Source: Ligilactobacillus aviarius (GTDB lineage: Bacteria; Bacillota; Bacilli; Lactobacillales; Lactobacillaceae). From it: a DNA stretch of 40,126 nucleotides. Below the pieces are notes generated by a model. The model ran no database searches. It had not been told where the DNA came from and saw only the letters and a program-made list of their open reading frames with translations. Shown one piece after another: positions 18,020 through 24,579 of the stretch. The stretch lies in NCBI RefSeq assembly GCF_001654615.1, contig NZ_LWUD01000046.1:1-40126 (forward strand). Reading direction: 5' to 3'. The first letter of the stretch is position 1, and each line of letters starts with the position of its first letter. A program made the position numbers and the translations under genes.

Positions 18020-19045
18020 TTATTCATCGATCCAGTCAAATTCCAAACTTGGATCAGCATTCAAATCAAGGCCAGCCCGGACACCATGCTTGTATCCAAC
18101 GTATCCTGCAGCGCCAATCATTGCGGCGTTATCCCCGCATAATTTAAGTGGCGCTTTTAATAGCTGGACATCTGGGAAGGCTTTTAATTCTTGGTCGAGC
18201 CGTTCCCGTAACCCTTGGTTGGCAGCAACCCCGCCTGCAAGGATCAGTTGTTTGACCGGGAACTTCTTTAACGCATGAACAGTCTTGGCAGCTAAAACAT
18301 CGACCACACTGGCTTCAAAACTGCAAGCCAAATCGGCTTTATCCAGCGTTTCGCCAACTTGCTCAGCGTGATGGACCGTATTAATAAAGGCACTCTTTAA
18401 TCCGCTAAAACTGAAATCAAAGTTGTCTTCCTTTTCCATTGCCCGTGGAAAATGGAATGTATCCTTTCCTTGATGAGCTAATTCATCGATTTCCTTGCCG
18501 GCAGGATAATTGATACCAAGAACCCGGCCGACCTTATCAAAGGCTTCACCGGCGGCATCATCTCGGGTTTCACCAATAATTTGAAATTCATTTTCCCGTG
18601 GTAAGTAAACCAGTTCCGTATGCCCGCCTGAAACCAACAATGCCAAGGCCGGAAACTTAATTTCGTCAACAAACCGGGCGGCATAAATATGACCTGCCAT
18701 ATGGTTAACCGGAATCAGTGGTAAATGATGAGCAAATGCAACGGCTTTGGCTGCCATTACCCCAATCAAGAGCGATCCTACAAGTCCCGGACCGTATGTT
18801 ACCGCAACGGCATCCACATCATCATAGGTTACTCCTGCTTCTTCAAGCGCATCTTTAATGCAGGTTGTAATAATTTCGATGTGGTGCCGGCTGGCAACTT
18901 CAGGAACCACGCCGCCAAACCGTTGATGACTTTTAATTTGAGTCGCAACAATATTGGCCAGTACTTTACAGCCATTTTCAATCACCGCAACACTGGTCTC
19001 ATCACAACTCGATTCAAATGATAAAATTAAATTCCGCTTTTCCAC
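18020..19045 (-). CDS. tsaD: tRNA N6-adenosine threonylcarbamoyltransferase TsaD
   Basis: TsaD (341 residues) transfers the threonylcarbamoyl group to A37 of ANN-decoding tRNAs, working with TsaB and TsaE. Seen are the ASKHA-fold start [17 protein letters not shown], the metal-binding HxxxH in [13 protein letters not shown] (about residues 111-119), [13 protein letters not shown], and [13 protein letters not shown] in the second domain. The start is GTG at 19045 behind AGGTGA, two bases after the rimI stop, so tsaB, rimI and tsaD are tightly coupled. Confidence 0.96.
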   Translation of the reverse strand: MEKRNLILSFESSCDETSVAVIENGCKVLANIVATQIKSHQRFGGVVPEVASRHHIEIITTCIKDALEEAGVTYDDVDAVAVTYGPGLVGSLLIGVMAAKAVAFAHHLPLIPVNHMAGHIYAARFVDEIKFPALALLVSGGHTELVYLPRENEFQIIGETRDDAAGEAFDKVGRVLGINYPAGKEIDELAHQGKDTFHFPRAMEKEDNFDFSFSGLKSAFINTVHHAEQVGETLDKADLACSFEASVVDVLAAKTVHALKKFPVKQLILAGGVAANQGLRERLDQELKAFPDVQLLKAPLKLCGDNAAMIGAAGYVGYKHGVRAGLDLNADPSLEFDWIDE

Positions 19046-19047
19046 GA

Positions 19048-19617
19048 TTACTTCTCACCTTTAAGTAAATATCCATATTCATATGCATTTTCATCATTGT
19101 CGCTAAAATAATGATGCTTAATGCGTTCTTTCTTAAATCCTAAATCGCCATAAAACTTTTGACCTTGGAGATTGCTTTGACGAACATCGAGTGATACCCG
19201 CCGACACTGCAATTTCTGTGCTTCAGCAATCACAAACTTCAACATTTTAGTTGCAATTCCGCGCCGTTGAAACCGCGGAACGATTGCAATATCCGTGATG
19301 CGCGCTTCGCCGTGCGCATAATTGCAGGCAACATACGCAACCACGCGGTCCTCAAAACGCACTAACAACACAAGCTGGTTAGCAACATCTTGAATCTGCT
19401 TTTCAAACACGGCGTAGTTAATTGGCGTTTTCCCGTTATAAACCGCCCGTTCAACCGACAACATTTCCGGAATTGATGAAACGACCGCCCGACAAAAAAG
19501 ATAATCCTGATCATCAAGGGTTACGGTTTGATTTTCAAAGTCAATTTTCTTATCATCTGCTTCTGGCGAAAGCAAATGTTCAAATTTCTCTTTAAACTTT
19601 TTCAATATAGTTGGCAT
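19048..19617 (-). CDS. rimI: GNAT N-acetyltransferase, RimI-like
   Basis: The 189-residue protein has the GNAT fold in its C-terminal 140 residues, with the acetyl-CoA loop [12 protein letters not shown] and the end motif [16 protein letters not shown]. Relatives in this tsaB-rimI-tsaD position acetylate the N-terminal alanine of ribosomal protein S18. About 45 extra residues precede the GNAT domain; E. coli RimI is about 148 residues. The start ATG lies inside tsaB (26-base overlap), with AAGGAT upstream. Family is firm, substrate inferred. Confidence 0.87.
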   Translation of the reverse strand: MPTILKKFKEKFEHLLSPEADDKKIDFENQTVTLDDQDYLFCRAVVSSIPEMLSVERAVYNGKTPINYAVFEKQIQDVANQLVLLVRFEDRVVAYVACNYAHGEARITDIAIVPRFQRRGIATKMLKFVIAEAQKLQCRRVSLDVRQSNLQGQKFYGDLGFKKERIKHHYFSDNDENAYEYGYLLKGEK

Positions 19618-20323
19618 GCCGATCCTTCTCCTCAGGGTGTTTTTCCATCCATTGTAATTCAGCTTGAGTTAACCGCCGATATTGAGGAACAAAGAAATCA
19701 ATATCAACCGGATCCATTGTTCTTCCCAATCTGCCTAAAACTGCAGCTTGCGGAAGTTGAAAGTCAGCTGATGCAAACGTTGCTTGAGAGCCTAAAACTT
19801 GAACACTCATTTCAGCAAACTCGTCCTTTTGCGGACCAACAAACATGATTGGTTGGTGCAAGTCTTGAAGTTGAGCAAGCAGGTTCTTAAAACTGATATG
19901 CTGATCTTCAATCACACTAACTAATTGACCATCTTTCCATTGGTATGCTCCCGCAAACACATTCAGGTTCCGGGCATCAAAATATGGAACGATCACCCGG
20001 TCTGCCACCGGTGCGATGTTAGCTGCAACGGTCTTTAAACTTGAAACCCCAACAAGTTCCTTGTTAAGGGTCGAAGCTAACACTTTCGCCGTTGTTACTC
20101 CGATTCGAAGTCCTGTATATGATCCAGGGCCTTCAGCAACAACAAACCGATCGATGGCTGCAACATCTAAGTGACTGTCTTCCAGTAATTCAGCCACGAC
20201 CGGCATTAACGTTGTACTGTGATTGCGTGAAATATTCATCGTCTTGGTTGCCAAAAGATGATCGTCATCTAAAACCGCGACGCTTAGCGGCTGGTTTGAC
20301 GTATCAATTGCTAATATTTTCAT
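19592..20323 (-). CDS. tsaB: TsaB, partner of TsaD in t6A synthesis
   Basis: TsaB (243 residues) is a catalytically silent paralogue of TsaD that dimerises with it for t6A37 tRNA modification. The N-terminal ASKHA half shows MKILAIDTSNQPLSVAVL, the central helix region NHSTTLMPVVAELL, and VAEGPGSYTGLRIGVTTAKVLA, all diagnostic. The ATG follows TAAGGACG. It has its own promoter about 35 bases upstream and overlaps rimI by 26 bases. Confidence 0.95.
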   Translation of the reverse strand: MKILAIDTSNQPLSVAVLDDDHLLATKTMNISRNHSTTLMPVVAELLEDSHLDVAAIDRFVVAEGPGSYTGLRIGVTTAKVLASTLNKELVGVSSLKTVAANIAPVADRVIVPYFDARNLNVFAGAYQWKDGQLVSVIEDQHISFKNLLAQLQDLHQPIMFVGPQKDEFAEMSVQVLGSQATFASADFQLPQAAVLGRLGRTMDPVDIDFFVPQYRRLTQAELQWMEKHPEEKDRHANYIEKV

Positions 20324-20355
20324 TTTTTTCGTCCTTATTAATTAAAATCATAAAC

Positions 20356-20383
20356 ATAATACCACATACATGAAGAATAACAA
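20356..20383 (-). promoter_or_regulatory. Promoter of tsaB-rimI-tsaD
   Basis: On the minus strand -35 TTGTTA (20378-20383) and -10 TATTAT (20356-20361) are 16 bases apart in the 70-base gap after the thioesterase gene. Confidence 0.6.
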
Positions 20384-20393
20384 CCTTCACGGC

Positions 20394-21140
20394 CTACTTC
20401 AATTCTTGCCATTCAACCTTTGCGGTACAGCTAACCTTATCACCAACCCGAATTTCATGGATCGATTCCAACCGTTCTTCATCAAAGTGCGTCAAACTAT
20501 CAACGACTTCACCAGACCGAACTTCATTTTTATAAACGATGTTAAACTGTTTAACTTCGTGGGTCCGCAAAAATTCTTCCGGTAATGTGTCGAGCATCCA
20601 ATCAAAGTAGTGAATGTTATTTACGTGCTGGTTGCTGTCGATGTCCATAAAGCGGACACGATACTTCTTCGTGATCTCTGCTTCTTCCGGTTTCAAAACC
20701 GGTGGAACTGCTAAGCGTTCAACCTTCGTCGTATAATCGCCTTCATACGGACCAACGATTTCATCTTTGATTCGGGCAATCTTCCGCTTTTCCTTATCCA
20801 TTAAGCAAAAAACGGTGTGCATCTTAACGATCTCTTCACCCTGCTCATCTTCCATCATAAAGTCCCGGTAGCAGAAATACCGGTTATATGATTCAGCCTG
20901 GGTCGTGATCTTAATCTTTTCATGATCGACCGGAAGCCGTTTAACATCAATAATATTTTGGCTTACGATCCATCCATACCCCATTGAATCAAGCTTTTCG
21001 GTTGAGATTCCAAGATTCGAACTTTGATCAGTTGAAACCAACATGCACAGGTCAACCAAATTTCCAATATTCAACCGCCCAGTCACATTGGTTTCAAAAT
21101 AAACAACTTTATGTTCTTCGGTATACTTTTTTCCTGGCAC
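20394..21140 (-). CDS. Acyl-ACP thioesterase (Fat family)
   Basis: This 248-residue protein is a double hot-dog acyl-ACP thioesterase, releasing free fatty acid from acyl carrier protein. The first hot-dog spans about residues 5-135 (VYFETNVTGRLNIGNLVDL; YGWIVSQNIIDVKRLP) and the second about 150-245, with the conserved MDIDSNQHVNNIHYFDWMLD carrying the Asn-His pair. The start is GTG at 21140, eight bases after AAGGAG; the GTG at 21149 overlaps that site. It lies 25 bases behind rsmI, as the last gene of the tmk-led operon. Confidence 0.9.
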   Translation of the reverse strand: MPGKKYTEEHKVVYFETNVTGRLNIGNLVDLCMLVSTDQSSNLGISTEKLDSMGYGWIVSQNIIDVKRLPVDHEKIKITTQAESYNRYFCYRDFMMEDEQGEEIVKMHTVFCLMDKEKRKIARIKDEIVGPYEGDYTTKVERLAVPPVLKPEEAEITKKYRVRFMDIDSNQHVNNIHYFDWMLDTLPEEFLRTHEVKQFNIVYKNEVRSGEVVDSLTHFDEERLESIHEIRVGDKVSCTAKVEWQELK

Positions 21141-21165
21141 AGTGCCCACTCCTTAAAACTAACTT

Positions 21166-22050
21166 TTAATTCAGCCCATGATACTCGTTATAAACGTCCT
21201 GTTTCTTTAAATGGTTGTTCTTCGCAACTTGCTTAATAGCGGCATTCGGTTTCATTTGGTGATCATCGATCAATTGTTGAACCTGATCTTTCAGTGACCC
21301 GCTAACCTTTTCCGGTTGGGTTTCTTCCGGGTGTGCGTTACCCTCAACGATCAAGACAAACTCGCCACGAACTTCTTCCTGCCCGCTCCATTCAACCGCA
21401 TCGGCAAGTGTTCCGCGTAAATATTCTTCATACCGTTTTGTCAGTTCCCGGCACAAAACGATTTTCCGTCCTTCGCCAAAAACGGCCATCAAGTTTTTCA
21501 ACGTTTTATTCAAGCGGTGCGGGGCTTCATAGAAAATCATCGTTACCGTTTGCGAATTCAACTTTTCAAGAGCCGCCACCTGTTCCGTCTTTTTCCGCGG
21601 TAAAAAGCCGTAGAATAAGAATGGTTGAGGAACAAGACCAGAGGCGATCAAAGCTGTCAATGACGCACTAGGGCCGGGAAGCGCAATCACTCGGATTCCT
21701 TCGGTTGCGCACGCTTCAACTAATTCATGTCCCGGATCACTGATCGACGGCATTCCCGCATCACTGACCTGGGCAATATTTTTGCCATCTTTCAGCATCG
21801 CAATCAATTCAGGAATTCGTTCCTGGGTATTAAACTTGTGAAAACTGATCTGTTTTGTGTGGATATCAAAGTGATTTAACAATTTCTGGGTATTCCGCGT
21901 ATCTTCAGCGGCGATAAAATCTGCCTGCTTTAACGTTTCAACCGCGCGGGGCGTCATATCGTTTAAATTTCCGATCGGGGTTGGAACTAAATACAACGCT
22001 CCAACCTGCGGATCGACATTTTGAAAACTACTTACCTTTTGAATCGCCAT
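21166..22050 (-). CDS. rsmI: 16S rRNA (cytidine-1402-2'-O)-methyltransferase
   Basis: RsmI (294 residues) is an SAM-dependent tetrapyrrole-methylase-fold enzyme that modifies C1402 in the ribosomal decoding centre. Motifs: LYLVPTPIGNLNDMTPRA (about residues 18-35), AAEDTRNTQKLL, VSDAGMPSISDPG (SAM site), ALPGPSASLTAL and FLFYGFLPRK. The C-terminal 40 residues form a small charged domain. The ATG is behind GGAGAG and overlaps yabA by 23 bases. Confidence 0.96.
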   Translation of the reverse strand: MAIQKVSSFQNVDPQVGALYLVPTPIGNLNDMTPRAVETLKQADFIAAEDTRNTQKLLNHFDIHTKQISFHKFNTQERIPELIAMLKDGKNIAQVSDAGMPSISDPGHELVEACATEGIRVIALPGPSASLTALIASGLVPQPFLFYGFLPRKKTEQVAALEKLNSQTVTMIFYEAPHRLNKTLKNLMAVFGEGRKIVLCRELTKRYEEYLRGTLADAVEWSGQEEVRGEFVLIVEGNAHPEETQPEKVSGSLKDQVQQLIDDHQMKPNAAIKQVAKNNHLKKQDVYNEYHGLN

Positions 22051-22390
22051 CGATTTCTCTCCACTTTTCTCCGTAAATTATATCCTGGCAAAAAATACAT
22101 TCATCATCTGTCCGGCGCGAACCAAAATATTGGGTACATACATGGAATCCTTCATGATAAAGGTTTTCCAAGTTTTGCCGCGACCGGGAAAGACCGCTGT
22201 TTTTCTTTGTTTTCTTATTATTTTCAAGTTCAGCAAGCCGCTCGCGCAAATGCGTATTTTCAACTTCAAGCTGGTTATTCTTTTCAATGATCTGCGTCAT
22301 TTGGTTCCGCATCAATGAAAGGGTCGCTGCCATTTCATTTGCTTGAGCTTCCATCGTTTCAAAACTATCGTATAATTCTCCTTTATCCAT
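22028..22390 (-). CDS. yabA: Replication initiation control protein YabA
   Basis: YabA (120 residues) restrains initiation by binding both DnaA and the DnaN clamp. The N-terminal half (about residues 1-65) is a leucine-zipper-like coiled coil for tetramerisation (MDKGELYDSFETMEAQANEM). The C-terminal zinc domain shows the ligands in FHVCTQYFG and CIFC. I chose the ATG at 22390 because it matches the family start MDKxELxD; one three codons upstream (22399) is also possible. It sits between holB (12-base gap) and rsmI (overlap), the conserved order. Confidence 0.92.
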   Translation of the reverse strand: MDKGELYDSFETMEAQANEMAATLSLMRNQMTQIIEKNNQLEVENTHLRERLAELENNKKTKKNSGLSRSRQNLENLYHEGFHVCTQYFGSRRTDDECIFCQDIIYGEKWREIDGDSKGK

Positions 22391-22402
22391 TCCTATCATA
22401 TC

Positions 22403-23401
22403 CTATCTTTTGTGGTAGCAGCGGCATAACCGCAATGTTAATCCTTCTAATACATTTTGATATGAAACGTTAACTGCCAGTTGATTCCAGCAATTCATCA
22501 CCAATTCAACGCCCTTGGTCAGCTGGGAAGCAGGAATCTGCACAGCCGCCTGAGCAAGCATCTTCTTTTCGGTGATAAATGCAACTTCAGCATCTTGATG
22601 ATACCGTAATAAAATCAAATCCCGGCAAATCATGACCATCAATTCTAAAAGCCGTTCCTGAGCAGGCCGTTCATCAACCAGCGGCATCAACCGCGTCTGA
22701 ACATAAACAAATGCCCGCCAATCATCCGCTAAAATTGCCTTCATCCAGTTTACAACTTCGGCAAGCAATTTCTGAAACTGTTCATCGGTTCCTAACGCGA
22801 CCAGCTCATCAAAATCAGCGTTTAAGTTCACCAAAACAGATGCAACCGCCTTGTCGATTCCAGCATCCATGAGCTTTTTCAATTGGTTTTCCCGGTTTAA
22901 GCTCGCCATTTCAACGACCTGACACCGTGAAACGATTGTCGGTAAAATCTGATTAGCATGACTTGAAAGAAGAAACGCCGTAATGCTGCCATTCGGTTCC
23001 TCGATGAATTTCAGCAAGCTATTGGCTGCACTCGTCGTCATCTTTTCAACATCCTGAATGATAAAAACTTTCCGGTTACCTTCCAACCCACTTTTAGAAA
23101 ACTCCGATTTTAAGTACCGGACTTGATCGACCTTGATTGACCGTCCTTCAGGAATGATTCGCACCACGTCAGGATGTTCGTTTGCAGCAATCCGCCGGCA
23201 TTCCGAGCATTTTAAACACGGCGTTCCATCCGCGTTGCGCTGATTACAGAAAATTCCCTGAGCGATCCAAACTGCAAGACTAAGCTTTCCCGTTCCAGAT
23301 GCTCCGCTTAATAAATACGCGTGCGCAAGGCGATTTTCATTTATCAATTTCGCAAAATGCTGCGTTAATTGTGGTTGAATTGCTGTGATCTCCTGCTCCA
23401 T
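22403..23401 (-). CDS. holB: DNA polymerase III delta' subunit
   Basis: HolB (332 residues) is the clamp-loader delta' subunit. It shows LAHAYLLSGASGTGK (P-loop 33-39), a zinc module built from CNQRNADGTPCLKCSEC (about residues 52-68), the VRYLKSEFSK segment, NSLLKFIEEP, and SRCQVVEM (sensor 1 region with SRC). The ATG follows GGAGGAATC. It is 15 bases after darA. Confidence 0.95.
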   Translation of the reverse strand: MEQEITAIQPQLTQHFAKLINENRLAHAYLLSGASGTGKLSLAVWIAQGIFCNQRNADGTPCLKCSECRRIAANEHPDVVRIIPEGRSIKVDQVRYLKSEFSKSGLEGNRKVFIIQDVEKMTTSAANSLLKFIEEPNGSITAFLLSSHANQILPTIVSRCQVVEMASLNRENQLKKLMDAGIDKAVASVLVNLNADFDELVALGTDEQFQKLLAEVVNWMKAILADDWRAFVYVQTRLMPLVDERPAQERLLELMVMICRDLILLRYHQDAEVAFITEKKMLAQAAVQIPASQLTKGVELVMNCWNQLAVNVSYQNVLEGLTLRLCRCYHKR

Positions 23402-23416
23402 GATTCCTCCATCAAA

Positions 23417-23749
23417 TCAATACTGTTCAAATTGAGCAACATCGAGGACAAAAACCGTTGCACCGCCAATGCTGACTTGGCGCGGATAATTATTATGCAC
23501 CCCTTCAACGTGCGTGTCGACTCCAACTGGCGGCGTAATAAACTTCCGCCGTTTCTTCGAGACATGCTTTATAATTTCGAGCACCTCATCGACCCGCTGA
23601 TCGTCAATCCCAATCAAAAAAGTTGAGTTTCCGGATCGCAAAAAGCTGCCGCTCGATGCAAGTTTCGTCGCCCGCACGTCATGCTCGATGAACTGGTTGC
23701 TTAATTGATCGCTATCTTTATCTTGAACAATTGCGATTACTAATTTCAT
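23417..23749 (-). CDS. darA: Cyclic di-AMP receptor DarA/PstA (YaaQ)
   Basis: This 110-residue PII-like protein is the c-di-AMP-binding DarA/PstA. It begins MKLVIAIVQDKDSDQL, has the T-loop region with LASSGSFLRSGNSTFLIG, and ends with VGGATVFVLDV-like IGGATVFVLDVAQFEQY. Members trimerise and bind c-di-AMP between subunits; the output pathway is poorly known. Its ATG overlaps the tmk stop (ATGA), with ribosome binding site AAGGAG inside tmk. Confidence 0.94.
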   Translation of the reverse strand: MKLVIAIVQDKDSDQLSNQFIEHDVRATKLASSGSFLRSGNSTFLIGIDDQRVDEVLEIIKHVSKKRRKFITPPVGVDTHVEGVHNNYPRQVSIGGATVFVLDVAQFEQY

Positions 23750-24393
23750 TCGTGCTCCTTAACCTTTAAAAATTGTTTCAAAATTGCAAGCACATCGTCA
23801 GTTACCTTCTCAATTGACTGACTGGCATCAATAACCTTTATGCGTTGCGGATTATCCTGAGCAAGTTTCAAATATCCCTGATGGACCCGGCGATAAAAAT
23901 CAAGCTGATCTTTATCAAGCCGGTTAACTTCATCCTGCCGGTTATTTTGGATTCGATCTAACCCGACTTCCGGGTCGATTTCAAAATACAACGTCAGGTC
24001 CGGCGTCAACCCGTTCGTCGCAAACTCATTGATCTTTGCGACGGCATCCATTCCGATTTCACGCCCGGCTCCCTGATATACCAGCGAACTATCTACAAAA
24101 CGGTCACTCATGATGATTTTGCCTGCTTTTAAAGCTGGCAGAACATTTTCAACCAGGTGTTGCCGCCGCGCCGCTGCAAACAACAGCGCTTCCGTCCGGG
24201 CATCCATTTCGGCATATTCTTCGCTCAAAATAATCTTCCGAATTGCCTCCGCAATCCGATTGCCGCCAGGCTCGCGACTATACATAAAGCGGTCCGCGTC
24301 CGGCGACTGTTCAAAGGCTTTAATTACATTTCGAATGACGGTCGTTTTTCCTGACCCGTCAAGCCCTTCAAATGTAATAAACTTTCCACTCAA
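23746..24393 (-). CDS. tmk: Thymidylate kinase
   Basis: Tmk (215 residues) phosphorylates dTMP to dTDP. P-loop FEGLDGSGKTT (about residues 7-17), the DR(F/Y) motif SDRFVDSSLVYQG, the SREPGG motif and the lid region RQDEVNRLDK are seen. I prefer the TTG at 24393 as start: it yields MSGKFITFEG, the usual family N-terminus, and AGAG lies nine bases upstream; two more TTG codons at 24399 and 24402 are closer to that site. It is the first gene of tmk-darA-holB-yabA-rsmI-thioesterase. Confidence 0.95.
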   Translation of the reverse strand: MSGKFITFEGLDGSGKTTVIRNVIKAFEQSPDADRFMYSREPGGNRIAEAIRKIILSEEYAEMDARTEALLFAAARRQHLVENVLPALKAGKIIMSDRFVDSSLVYQGAGREIGMDAVAKINEFATNGLTPDLTLYFEIDPEVGLDRIQNNRQDEVNRLDKDQLDFYRRVHQGYLKLAQDNPQRIKVIDASQSIEKVTDDVLAILKQFLKVKEHE

Positions 24394-24425
24394 TGCCAAC
24401 AACTCTCTTCAATATTAATACTTTA

Positions 24426-24455
24426 ATTGTACTTTAATTTGGAAGAATTCTCCAA
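24426..24455 (-). promoter_or_regulatory. Promoter of the tmk operon
   Basis: On the minus strand -35 TTGGAG (24450-24455) and -10 TACAAT (24426-24431) are 18 bases apart, giving a short leader of about 25 bases before tmk. Confidence 0.6.
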
Positions 24456-24503
24456 TAGATTTGTTAAATTGTCTTTTTATTTTTTCCAATCAAAAAGCAC
24501 ACA

Positions 24504-24539
24504 AAAACACCCTGCAAGTTTTCACTTGCAAGGTGTTTT
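24504..24539 (-). terminator. Terminator of the surface protein gene
   Basis: A 16-position stem with one mismatch (AAAACACC..TGCAAGT with ACTTGCA..GGTGTTTT) and a 4-base loop is followed on the minus strand by TTTTTG. It lies 41 bases after the stop codon and separates the surface protein from tmk. Confidence 0.85.
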
Positions 24540-24579
24540 CCCCTAACAATTATCCTAAAATATCTTCCTGATTCTCTAA

